Part shown: positions 1 through 7,768 of the stretch, in pieces | How positions within the stretch are numbered: the first letter of the stretch is position 1 | Layout: every line of letters begins with the position of its first letter | Assembly: GCA_046160675.1 (NCBI GenBank) | Contig: JBJXHH010000232.1 | Coordinates: 1-19,902, forward strand | Direction: 5' to 3' | Length of the DNA: 19,902 bases | Source of the DNA: JACMJP01 sp046160675 | GTDB taxonomy: Bacteria; Bacteroidota; Bacteroidia; Chitinophagales; BACL12 | Translations under genes and position numbers: made by a program | Notes under the pieces: generated by a model | Seen by the model: only the letters and a program-made list of their open reading frames with translations | Database searches by the model: none | What the model was told of the DNA's origin: nothing

Positions 1-329
1 AAACAATTGAGATAAGCCCCATGATCATTTTCAGCAAAAAAGACCGTGAACAGATTAATGATACTTTCTTATACGAGTATTATTTTGAATGGGGTGAAAG
101 TGGTAAAAAAGGCGCTGTTGCACTCGGCTATGGTTCTTTGTATAATCATTCTTACAAACCTAATGCGAAATATATCCCTGATTTTGATCTGAATATCCTT
201 GAGTTTCAAGCCCTCAGGGATATTGAAGCTGGCGAAGAAATTACCGTCAACTATAACCTTGACCCGGATGATATGTCGCCCATGTGGTGGGAAAGGAATA
301 AAATTAAAAACAAAAAACAACATCCCTAA
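1..329 (+). CDS. SET-domain protein, 3' part (5' end outside window)
   Basis: The reading frame is open from the first base, so the true start lies upstream; the ATG at 21 is probably internal, because residues before it (IEISP, then MIIF) look like conserved SET-domain sequence. Two hallmark SET motifs are visible: LYNHSYKPN (about 141-164), the equivalent of the NHSxxPN motif that helps bind S-adenosylmethionine and forms the pseudoknot, and EEITVNY (about 234-257), which supplies the catalytic tyrosine. The family transfers methyl groups to protein lysines; a small single-domain version like this is common in bacteria, and its substrate is usually unknown. No post-SET cysteines are seen in the short tail, which ends in a lysine-rich stretch. 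It converges on the T9SS cargo gene and is followed by a strong hairpin. Family assignment is firm, substrate unknown. Confidence 0.85.
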   Translation, partial: TIEISPMIIFSKKDREQINDTFLYEYYFEWGESGKKGAVALGYGSLYNHSYKPNAKYIPDFDLNILEFQALRDIEAGEEITVNYNLDPDDMSPMWWERNKIKNKKQHP

Positions 330-340
330 AAAGGCTGATA

Positions 341-378
341 AAAACCTGCCACCGGATATTTCCGGAAAGCAGGCTTTT
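341..378. terminator. Bidirectional rho-independent terminator between convergent genes
   Basis: An interrupted stem is formed by CCTGC (345-349) with GCAGG (369-373), and inside it CCGGA (352-356) with TCCGG (361-365) around a TATT loop. The plus strand continues into CTTTT, suited to ending the SET gene, and the minus strand reads out into TTTTT (340-344 region), suited to ending the gene that stops at 410. Its position 12 bases after one stop and about 30 from the other fits a shared terminator. Confidence 0.75.
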
Positions 379-409
379 CAAACCCGGTGCAAAGCTGCCC
401 CAAAGCATC

Positions 410-2035
410 TTACATTTTACTAAACATTCGCATTCCGGTTCCAATCTTAATGAAGTATATCCCTGGTGCAAGGTCCGTTATATCAATTTCCTGTTTTAAA
501 GCTGAAGATCTTATTCTCCTACCATCTGCTGAAAGGAGCTCAACTTGAGTACTCACTGAGGTGTAATTAGAGTTTGATATTGCAATATTTATAACATCAG
601 TAGCAGGGTTGGGGTAAATGTTAAAGGTATTTTCAAAATCAAAGATTGATTCAATAATCGTTGTGTCTTCCTCTATCGTATCGCCGCTAATGAAGTTGAG
701 GTTAAAAGCTACAATCCTTTGGGTACTTGTTTCAGCAACCCCTATCACATTTCCGTCATCCGTTGCTAATAACTGGTATTCGTAATAGAAAGGCTGATAA
801 AGATTATTCAATATTGGTATCGGTTCGGGCCATTCAGAGGTTCCATCCGCATGCACTTTTTGCACTAAAAACTCACTATTCCCTTGGTAAAATACAGCAA
901 TATCCCCTTCGCTTGTAGATATTGATTTTACTACAGGAATATACAATCCGTCATTTTCAATAAAAAGTGGCTCGGGCCATTGTGTTTCGCCAGCCTCATT
1001 AAATTTCTGCATTTGAATTGTGGTTGTTACATAATCGCTATTTACCCAACTTACATAATAAGCATCATCACTTTTTGAAAATGCTATGCCTTCCTGTATT
1101 TCTTCATTTATTTCTATACTGGCACATGTACTGTCAAAAAGAAACTCACCGTCTTCAGAGATAGAAGATGCATAAATATCATCACTATAACTTGACCATG
1201 TGGCCATCAATCCCCCGCTGCTATTCGATTGCAATAAGAAGTAAGGATGCGCCGCATAAGTTCCACCTGTTCCATTAGTGCATTCATTCACATCAAGCTT
1301 AGCAGGCCAGTAAAAATTACCATCGGCATCAAACCTGTTTAAATAACCATGTCCATTTGTCCAGCTAATAAATGCGCCTCCGCTTCCATCTGATAATAGT
1401 TTTATGTTTCCTGCACTACCACCGCCTGCATCATAAGCTAAATAACCGTTGAATCCCCAGGGCAAGTTTCCTTCGCCGGTAACTTTATTTATATACATAT
1501 CATCATAACCATAACCGGTAAGCACATAAGCTACATAAAAGCCGCTGCCTTCAGCAAGCATAGCAAACAACTTATATGCTCCCCAAATACTTCCGCCATC
1601 ATATCCTGCTACACCTACAGCATCAGCCCAGAGTAAGTCGCCATCGCTGTTTATTTTTTGCGCAAACAAAGTATCGGGGCTGCCGGTCCAGCAAACGAAA
1701 ACATCACCTTCATCATTCAGCACTGCACTCACTTCCCAGATAGCAATGTCTCTATCTGCAATCAGCTTTCCGTCAGCGCCCCACAATTTGTTCCCGTCCG
1801 CATCCAGGCGCTGGCCGTACACAGCCTTTATGCCGTCCCGGCTGTCAAGCCAGAAAACGTAGTATCCACCGTCGTTGTCACTAACAAGCACAGGCTTGTT
1901 TTGTGTTGCTGCTATATCTGTAAGTAAAAGTGGAGAGTCAGGCACATTCGCCCACTGGCCCATAGCAGGGAAATGAAAAATCAGCAGCAACATTGCCTGC
2001 AGAATAAAAAGAAGCAAGTACAGTTTTTTCATCAT
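410..2035 (-). CDS. Secreted seven-repeat beta-propeller-like protein with T9SS type A sorting domain
   Basis: A 541-residue exported protein of unknown role. Residues 1-26 form a signal peptide (MMKK, a long hydrophobic core, then AMG before Q27). Residues about 56-450 contain at least seven copies of a unit of roughly 50 residues: a GG-aromatic-V-x-W strand, then a Q-K-I/V strand, then a turn DG-x-x-x-W, at residues 78, 129, 186, 236, 293, 346 and 395. This predicts a seven-bladed propeller. Residues 466-541 are a T9SS type A C-terminal domain (IYPNPATD at the front, LAPGIYFIKI near the end), so the mature protein should be released or anchored at the cell surface. I chose the start at 2035 (2032 is equally possible) because translation from an upstream ATG at 2131 would bury the signal peptide and overlap the divergent gene. 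Ligand or partner is unknown. Confidence 0.88.
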   Translation of the reverse strand: MMKKLYLLLFILQAMLLLIFHFPAMGQWANVPDSPLLLTDIAATQNKPVLVSDNDGGYYVFWLDSRDGIKAVYGQRLDADGNKLWGADGKLIADRDIAIWEVSAVLNDEGDVFVCWTGSPDTLFAQKINSDGDLLWADAVGVAGYDGGSIWGAYKLFAMLAEGSGFYVAYVLTGYGYDDMYINKVTGEGNLPWGFNGYLAYDAGGGSAGNIKLLSDGSGGAFISWTNGHGYLNRFDADGNFYWPAKLDVNECTNGTGGTYAAHPYFLLQSNSSGGLMATWSSYSDDIYASSISEDGEFLFDSTCASIEINEEIQEGIAFSKSDDAYYVSWVNSDYVTTTIQMQKFNEAGETQWPEPLFIENDGLYIPVVKSISTSEGDIAVFYQGNSEFLVQKVHADGTSEWPEPIPILNNLYQPFYYEYQLLATDDGNVIGVAETSTQRIVAFNLNFISGDTIEEDTTIIESIFDFENTFNIYPNPATDVINIAISNSNYTSVSTQVELLSADGRRIRSSALKQEIDITDLAPGIYFIKIGTGMRMFSKM

Positions 2036-2129
2036 TTTTGGGTTTGAATTTCTTACAAAGAGACAGCATGCAACGTTGAACAGAAAAGAGAAAATTTTCA
2101 AATTGTAGCTCCTGTAGTATCTTAGTCGC

Positions 2130-3548
2130 ATGCAAAATACCCAATTGCAACAGGTGTTACAAAAACTACAGAAAGAAGATCTGAACCGCTTTTCAGATTA
2201 CCTCCTTTCACCATATTTCAATAAGAAAAAAGTTTTGTGCAATTTCTGGGATGCCTTAAAAAAATATGCCCCTGATTTTATATTTGATGAAAAACAAAAA
2301 AAACAGGTTTTTACGGCAGCCTTTCACAAAACCTTTAATGATGCATATTACAGGAATATTTGTTCTGATATGCTTTCTGCTGTATTGCACTTTTTAACAA
2401 TAAAAAGTTTTGAAAAAAACAATCAGTTGGTTTCAGAAACCGGCGTAGATATGTTAATTGAAAAGGAGTTGTATGAGTTGGCGGACAAACAATTAAAACT
2501 TGCCCAAAAGAACTCAGAAAAAACAACAGGAAGGTATATTGATAGGCTAAAAAACAGGATATGGTTTAACGATAAAGAAACCACACTAAAAATTCGGAAG
2601 TCAAGGAACAAACAAGAAGAGATAGCCACATACATGTATGAAAACACCGGCTATAAAAAAATTATGGATTATATGCTTGTTAAGTGTTTTCTCCAGTTTT
2701 TAAATAAACAAAAAGCCGCTTCCTCTTCAGGTATCCAATCAATTACCAGGGAAGCAGAGAAAATACTGGCAATATATGAAAACGGTCTGCACTCTGGCGA
2801 CTTGTTTGTAAAGTATTATTACCTGGTAACCAAAATCCGTCTTTTAAAAGATGACAGTCGTTATCCAGAGCTTAAAAAACTCCTGATGAAGAACGAAGCA
2901 GGTTTAGTAAGTGAAGACCTGGAAAATATTGTTATTGCCATGCTTTCCTGCTTAAGTGAAAAAGTGGAAAGTGGCGATTCGTACTGGTATAATGAAATGC
3001 TTGAGGTATATGATTTCAGGTTGAAAAACAAATTGTGGAACCTGAATGGAAACCTGAGTTATGTCGCTTTATTCAACATCGTTTTTATTGCATTACAACT
3101 AAACAAAATACAATATGCAGAATACGTAGTAGAAAAATATCCGCTATATGTTGCTGCGAATATCAGGAAAAACATTACAGATCTTTGCCTTGCTTATATT
3201 CATTTTTATAAAAATGATATAGCAGCAGCCCATAAATATTTAGTAAAAATTGAAACTGAAAATATCATGATAAAATATGAGTTGCGTACTTTGCAAAGCA
3301 TGATTTATTTTGAGCAAAAAGAGTATTTGGTTTTGCTCTCTTATCTTGACAGTTTCAAACATTTTATTTCTTACAACATCGATTCTTTGGAAGAAATAAT
3401 TTCTAACAACAGGATAAAATTTTGTGCTTACCTATCGCAGCTGGTAAAAGTAAAAACTGATCCGGATAAAAAGAATGAGAAGAAACTGAAAGCTGAAATT
3501 GAAGCTGACCAGTTCCTTCTGAAAGATTGGTTGCTTGAAAAATTATAA
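2130..3548 (+). CDS. Helical-repeat protein of unknown function (472 aa)
   Basis: I do not recognise a named family. The 472 residues have no signal peptide or membrane segment, are rich in Lys, Leu and Tyr, and look all-helical, in the manner of TPR-like solenoids (for example the pair around residues 355-375 and 385-412). The N-terminus carries SPYFNK (27-32), followed by repeated aromatic/Lys helices. The last 80 residues match the 497-residue protein at 11277 in spacing and key residues: MIxxE, then YLxxFKxF (391-412), and a final WLLEKL. The start at 2130 is the only sensible ATG; a TATCTTAG sequence four bases upstream resembles a degenerate -7 promoter element. The last six bases overlap the end of the convergent glycosyltransferase gene. 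Likely a cytoplasmic scaffold or protein-interaction protein, but that is inference from fold only. Confidence 0.8.
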   Translation: MQNTQLQQVLQKLQKEDLNRFSDYLLSPYFNKKKVLCNFWDALKKYAPDFIFDEKQKKQVFTAAFHKTFNDAYYRNICSDMLSAVLHFLTIKSFEKNNQLVSETGVDMLIEKELYELADKQLKLAQKNSEKTTGRYIDRLKNRIWFNDKETTLKIRKSRNKQEEIATYMYENTGYKKIMDYMLVKCFLQFLNKQKAASSSGIQSITREAEKILAIYENGLHSGDLFVKYYYLVTKIRLLKDDSRYPELKKLLMKNEAGLVSEDLENIVIAMLSCLSEKVESGDSYWYNEMLEVYDFRLKNKLWNLNGNLSYVALFNIVFIALQLNKIQYAEYVVEKYPLYVAANIRKNITDLCLAYIHFYKNDIAAAHKYLVKIETENIMIKYELRTLQSMIYFEQKEYLVLLSYLDSFKHFISYNIDSLEEIISNNRIKFCAYLSQLVKVKTDPDKKNEKKLKAEIEADQFLLKDWLLEKL

Positions 3549-4655
3549 CAAACTAATGAGTTTTTCAGCCTCTGATGTATCAGAAAACTCTTTTTCTATG
3601 TTTTTCCTGAATACGATATCCCCGGCTGTGAATTCTTTACTAAAGAGTTCTTCAATAGCTATTTTCATTTCCTCGACATTATCAGCAATACTGCAATATT
3701 TTTCAAGCCCGGTGTCTTTCGTCATCATACTGTTTGCCAAGCAGAATCTGCCGTTAAATAAGGCATAAAGGAGTTTGAGTTTAATACCTGTCTGCTGAAA
3801 GGCAGGCAGTATATGAATTTGCGCCTGCTGCGACAGGAGCAGAAGCTCACTCGGTGAAGGGTTTTGTTGAACTCGAATGTTCTGATATTTCGCCGCCTCA
3901 GATACAATTTCTTTAGCAGGGTTGTTTCCTGCAATGATAAGAGTGTGCGAAAGTTGCGAAAACACTTCACTGATCAAAAACAAAACAGCCTGGATATTCT
4001 CATTCACAGTTAAGTTTCCGTGGTAGAGAGCAAAATCTCCACTGCCTGTTAGAGAATGCACTACATCAGCACCATGGAAAGGCGCAAGATGACTTACATG
4101 TGCAAACTTGTTTTCATATTTTTCGGCTTCATATTTTGCAATACAAACAATATGATCCGCTTTACTCAGGATATTTTCATATTTGAACAGGCGCTTGTAT
4201 TCTTCGTAGAAATACAATTTTTTAGAAAATCTTTTTTCATGCTTAGCCAATTGCAGGTAGTATTCCGCTTCGTCATTGTGCATGCGGACAATTTTTTTCC
4301 TTCCTGCAAATGCTTTGTCATCCAGGTAATAACAACAATGCAGGCCTTCAAACAAAATTGGATAAGAATTTTGAAGCAGATTTTTTTTCAAAAGTTTACT
4401 GCTTCTTGACGAAACAATAAAAGGTTTATCAGACAAAAAACCCTGAAACATGTTCTTTCTTTTGTACACATGAATGCTTTCACAATATTTTTCAAGCTCA
4501 GGAGAAACATTTCTCCCATAGGCAAAACAATGAAGGTGTATTTTTATTCCTGCTGCATGCAGGGCTTTTATTTTATAATAAACATCTATTACCCCGCCAT
4601 AGTCAGGCGGATAGGGGATATTAAAAGCAATGATATTGAGGTGTTGTTCAGCCAA
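3543..4655 (-). CDS. Glycosyltransferase, GT4-like, with TTG start
   Basis: A 370-residue cytoplasmic or peripheral-membrane glycosyltransferase of the GT-B fold. The N-terminus, NIIAFNIPYPPDYGGV, is the glycine-rich opening of the acceptor-binding domain; the C-terminal half has the donor-domain pattern, with LYHGNLTVNEN (about 212-222), IIAGNNP and the segment around LPAFQQTGIKLKLLYAL, which corresponds to the sugar-nucleotide binding region of GT4 enzymes. Donor and acceptor cannot be read from the sequence; cell-surface polysaccharide or glycolipid synthesis is likely. The start is TTG at 4655: the frame has a stop about 60 bases upstream, contains no ATG or GTG between that stop and the first conserved residues, and the next Met is near residue 69, past conserved sequence. 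It overlaps the preceding glycosyltransferase by eight bases, so translation is probably coupled. Confidence 0.85.
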   Translation of the reverse strand: MAEQHLNIIAFNIPYPPDYGGVIDVYYKIKALHAAGIKIHLHCFAYGRNVSPELEKYCESIHVYKRKNMFQGFLSDKPFIVSSRSSKLLKKNLLQNSYPILFEGLHCCYYLDDKAFAGRKKIVRMHNDEAEYYLQLAKHEKRFSKKLYFYEEYKRLFKYENILSKADHIVCIAKYEAEKYENKFAHVSHLAPFHGADVVHSLTGSGDFALYHGNLTVNENIQAVLFLISEVFSQLSHTLIIAGNNPAKEIVSEAAKYQNIRVQQNPSPSELLLLSQQAQIHILPAFQQTGIKLKLLYALFNGRFCLANSMMTKDTGLEKYCSIADNVEEMKIAIEELFSKEFTAGDIVFRKNIEKEFSDTSEAEKLISLL

Positions 4656-5733
4656 TGTTGTTATAAAATGTGATGAGTTTTTTTTCCTCCACCTGCCAGT
4701 TCAGTTCTGTTTTTGCTTTAATTGTATTTCCTGCAAGTGTTGCATACAACGAGTCATCCTGTAGGAGTTTATTTATGGCCTGTGAAATATTTGCCGGTTG
4801 GAGATCATCAATCAAAACAGCTACATGATACTTTGCATTCAGGCTTGCATATTCCGGAAAATTCATGGTTACCTGCGGAATGGCTGCATGAATGTAATCA
4901 AAGAATTTGTTAGACAAGGAATAGTAATAACTCAACCCAAGGTTTTCAACGAAGTTTACACCGAGTCTAGCCTTCAGTGTGTATTTCTTTAATTCCTCAG
5001 GACGAACATAACCCAGGAACCTGATCTTTTCTTTGTGCGGAAAAGTGTTTGCAAGTTTCCTCATCTCTTCACTCAGGTCACCTTCTCCTGCAATGTAAAG
5101 CGGGCAATCAATATCGGCCATTGCCTGCATCAGGTTTTCAATACCCCTGCCTTTATTCAAAGCACCCTGGTAAATAATGAAATTTTTCTTTTCTATATCA
5201 ACATTCGCATCCTTTAGTACAGGCACATTGCGTATCACTTCAAATTGCTGTTTATGTTTTGCTGACAACGCAAGTGCGATAGTTTCACTTACAGTATAAT
5301 TATATTTTATTTTCGGCAAAAGGAATTTTTCCAGCACAAACCATGCTTTTTTTATTCCCGGCCTGTCAACAATTTCAGGTAACTCAGTAAAAAATTCATG
5401 CGCATCATACACTACAGGTTTTCCTTTCATCTTTGCATTTAAAAAAACAGGAAGTAATGTGTCGAGATCAATGCCGCAATAGATCTCATATTTTTTAAAC
5501 AACAACCAGAAGAACAGTCTGAAATTATATTCAAGATAGAAAAATTTTCCTTTCCTGAAGAATACCCGCAAACGAACTTGCCGATAATTTTCCTGTTCTA
5601 TCTTCACTGATCTCTTTTTGAGAAATCCAACCAATGTTATGTCATATCCGGCAGCAGCAAGAGAGCCGCAAATGCGCTGCATACGCTGATCATAGGTCAG
5701 ATCATTTGTTACTGTGAAAACAATACGCTTCAT
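4648..5733 (-). CDS. Glycosyltransferase, GT4 family
   Basis: A 361-residue GT-B glycosyltransferase. Visible features: an N-terminal Rossmann-like start (KRIVFTVTNDLTYDQRM), the segment VVYDAHEFFTELPE, common in GT4 proteins, a donor-domain opening IYQGALNKGRGIENL, then IAGEGDL and the acidic-glycine segment ENLGLSYYYSLSNKFFDY, which is the place of the E-x7-E nucleotide-sugar site. It should transfer an activated sugar onto a lipid-linked or polysaccharide acceptor on the inner face of the membrane. The start is ATG 5733, which overlaps the recQ stop as ATGA; an extended start at 5889 would lie wholly inside recQ and gives sequence unlike any glycosyltransferase N-terminus. Its own stop overlaps the next glycosyltransferase. 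The two enzymes probably act in sequence on one glycan. Confidence 0.88.
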   Translation of the reverse strand: MKRIVFTVTNDLTYDQRMQRICGSLAAAGYDITLVGFLKKRSVKIEQENYRQVRLRVFFRKGKFFYLEYNFRLFFWLLFKKYEIYCGIDLDTLLPVFLNAKMKGKPVVYDAHEFFTELPEIVDRPGIKKAWFVLEKFLLPKIKYNYTVSETIALALSAKHKQQFEVIRNVPVLKDANVDIEKKNFIIYQGALNKGRGIENLMQAMADIDCPLYIAGEGDLSEEMRKLANTFPHKEKIRFLGYVRPEELKKYTLKARLGVNFVENLGLSYYYSLSNKFFDYIHAAIPQVTMNFPEYASLNAKYHVAVLIDDLQPANISQAINKLLQDDSLYATLAGNTIKAKTELNWQVEEKKLITFYNNIG

Positions 5734-7631
5734 CCTTTCCACACCAACAGATTTTCTTTTGTATGTTCTATGATCTTGTTGTCCTTCATAAACTGCACAG
5801 CCTCCAGCAATTTTTCTTTTCTTATAGTTGCATGTTTGTAAATTGTTTCCGGTGATTCGGGTTGCGCAAGCAATTTCTGTTTTACCCAAGCATAAATATC
5901 ATCATATTCATGTTCGGTGATGCCTAGTTTTTTTCTTTCAATGCAAATATCGCAATATCCGCAACGCTGGCTTGTTTCGCCAAAATACTCAAGCAAAACC
6001 TGCATGCGGCAAAGGTTTTTATTCTGGACATAGTTTTGCATCGCAGTAAGCCTTTCTTCTGTTCCCTTTTTCAGTTTTTTTAATAACGTTGTATCAAACT
6101 GTAAATTTTCAAAAGGAAGTTTTTCGGTTGTAAAAATTATTTGAGCTGAAGTTTTTACAGGGTTGTATTGTACTATACCCTGCTTATGAAGAAGTTTTAT
6201 TTGTTCAATGAATTTTGCGGGGGGGATGGAAAGGTGATAAGCCACTTCTTTTTCATAAACAGGCACAAAATCATCAAACACCCCCGGAGTTAAGCGCAGT
6301 AGCATTTTAATGAATGTGTCCCATTGCTTATTCTCCACCTGGTACCTGTACAGGGTTTCATTGTCTACCACTATTTTCAGAGTTGCTACTCTTTGTAATG
6401 CATCTCCGAAATAGATGTAATTATTCTGCTGCATGATCTTAAATGCCTGAGTAGTTTGTGTTGCGTTCAGTTTATACTTCGTACAAAAATCAATCAGGTC
6501 AAAGTCAAATGCTTCATTTTTGCCTGCGCCGTTTGCAAGCTGCAGGTAATTTCCCAAGGCATGATATACTTTTTTTACAAACTCAATTTCCGGGTATTGA
6601 TAAAAAAGAAAACTCTGCAAGCTTGCAATATCTCCACCATGAAACAATAACACGGCGTAAGATTGTTTGCCGTCCCGCCCTGCCCTGCCTGCTTCCTGGT
6701 AATAAGCCTCGGGTGATTCAGGTACATCCCAATGTATCACAAAGCGAACATCAGGCTTGTCAATGCCCATCCCGAAAGCATTGGTACAAACAATAATTCT
6801 TGTTTTTCCCTTCACCCAGCTTTGCTGCTTCTTACTTCGTTCTGCATTTTCTAATCCCGCATGATAAAAGTCGGCAGAGAGATGATGTTTAGATAAAAGT
6901 TGTGCTATTTCTTTAGTTTTTTTTCTGTTCCGAACGTAGATAATTCCGCTTCCGCTGATCTTTGAAATAATCTCCAGCAGTTTGCTTTCTTTATCTTCGG
7001 CATTGCGCACAACAAAACTGATATTATTTCTTGCAAAGCTTGCACGGAAAATATTCTTTTCTGCGAACAATAATTTCTCCTGTATATCATCACAGACAGG
7101 TAAAGTTGCTGTAGCTGTTACAGCAAGTAAGGGAACTGCCGGAAGAAACTTCCTGATCTCTGCAATTTGCAAATAGGGCGGGCGAAAATCATAGCCCCAC
7201 TGGCTGACGCAATGTGCTTCATCCACAGCCAGTAAATTCACTTTCATTTTTTTGAGGCGTTCCCGGAAAATATCCGTCAGTAACCTTTCAGGAGAAACAT
7301 ACAGAAATTTCTGATCGCCGTACACACAGTTATCCAGGGCTGTATCAACTTCTTTTTTCGTCATTCCGCTCCAGATAGCTGTTGCTTTTATTTTCTTTTT
7401 CTTCAAATTATCCACCTGGTCAAGCATCAAAGCAATGAGAGGGGAAACAACAATACAGATACCTTCCTTTGCTAATGCAGGAACCTGGTAACATAAAGAT
7501 TTCCCACCTCCTGTTGGCAGCAATGCAAGTGTATCTTTTCCCTGCAAAACAGAATTGATAATATCCTCCTGCAGCGGCCGAAACGCATCATACCCAAAGT
7601 ATTGTTTAAGTAGTTGATGGATGGAGGACAT
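5730..7631 (-). CDS. recQ: RecQ-family ATP-dependent DNA helicase
   Basis: A 633-residue superfamily 2 helicase that unwinds DNA 3' to 5' in recombination and fork repair. Motifs in order: motif 0 FRPLQ (17-21), Walker A TGGGKS (40-45), DEAH (137-140) followed by the RecQ aromatic-rich loop SQWGYDFRPPY, motif III ATAT, motif V FGMGIDKP, and motif VI QEAGRAGRDG. Four zinc ligands are present at C541, C557, C560 and C563. In E. coli RecQ, the equivalent cysteines are near 380-403, directly after the helicase core; here about 160 residues, including what look like winged-helix segments, sit in between. No C-terminal HRDC domain is evident. The first gene of a three-gene string, overlapping the next by four bases. 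A TATTTTTG promoter element ends four bases before the ATG, suggesting a leaderless message. Confidence 0.93.
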   Translation of the reverse strand: MSSIHQLLKQYFGYDAFRPLQEDIINSVLQGKDTLALLPTGGGKSLCYQVPALAKEGICIVVSPLIALMLDQVDNLKKKKIKATAIWSGMTKKEVDTALDNCVYGDQKFLYVSPERLLTDIFRERLKKMKVNLLAVDEAHCVSQWGYDFRPPYLQIAEIRKFLPAVPLLAVTATATLPVCDDIQEKLLFAEKNIFRASFARNNISFVVRNAEDKESKLLEIISKISGSGIIYVRNRKKTKEIAQLLSKHHLSADFYHAGLENAERSKKQQSWVKGKTRIIVCTNAFGMGIDKPDVRFVIHWDVPESPEAYYQEAGRAGRDGKQSYAVLLFHGGDIASLQSFLFYQYPEIEFVKKVYHALGNYLQLANGAGKNEAFDFDLIDFCTKYKLNATQTTQAFKIMQQNNYIYFGDALQRVATLKIVVDNETLYRYQVENKQWDTFIKMLLRLTPGVFDDFVPVYEKEVAYHLSIPPAKFIEQIKLLHKQGIVQYNPVKTSAQIIFTTEKLPFENLQFDTTLLKKLKKGTEERLTAMQNYVQNKNLCRMQVLLEYFGETSQRCGYCDICIERKKLGITEHEYDDIYAWVKQKLLAQPESPETIYKHATIRKEKLLEAVQFMKDNKIIEHTKENLLVWKG

Positions 7632-7635
7632 ACAG

Positions 7636-7643
7636 CAAAAATA
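7636..7643 (-). promoter_or_regulatory. Probable -7 promoter element (TATTTTTG) of recQ
   Basis: This matches the Bacteroidota sigma factor -7 consensus TAnnTTTG exactly and is followed by C, as often seen. A weaker TTCTG lies about 22 bases upstream in the -33 position. It ends four bases before the recQ ATG, which would put the transcript start at or beside the start codon. Confidence 0.45.
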
Positions 7644-7718
7644 GGGATTTGTAATCCTCAGGAGGCAGAATGAAGAAAAACTTAATAGGAAAAAATTTTG
7701 ATTGATTCAAGCAGCAGG

Positions 7719-7741
7719 GATTGTTTATCGGGATAACAATC
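7719..7741. repeat. Inverted repeat GATTGTT/AACAATC in the epimerase-recQ gap
   Basis: A perfect 7-bp inverted repeat, with up to three further inner pairs if one base bulges, in the 137-base gap between the epimerase stop and recQ. GGGAT or GGAT also recurs three times through it. There is no T-run on either side, so it is not a typical rho-independent terminator. It could be an RNA hairpin at the end of the cysH-epimerase message or a protein-binding site. Confidence 0.4.
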
Positions 7742-7768
7742 AAGGGATAAAAATTATGAAAATGCAAT

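Noticed and set aside
2118..2125. TATCTTAG as a promoter of the gene at 2130
   Set aside because: It has one mismatch at a conserved position and no clear TTG at -33; only the spacing to ATG is suggestive, so it is mentioned with the leaderless finding and not listed as a feature.
2036..2131. N-terminal extension of the T9SS propeller gene from an ATG at 2131
   Set aside because: It would place 32 residues before a clear signal peptide and overlap the start of the divergent gene at 2130.
5734..5889. N-terminal extension of the first glycosyltransferase into recQ
   Set aside because: The added 52 residues lie wholly inside recQ in another frame and look nothing like a glycosyltransferase; ATG 5733 gives a standard N-terminus and an ATGA overlap.
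6456..6796. Open frames of 64 and 112 codons on the plus strand inside recQ
   Set aside because: They are antisense to a well-supported gene, have no recognisable motif or start context, and are typical shadow frames.
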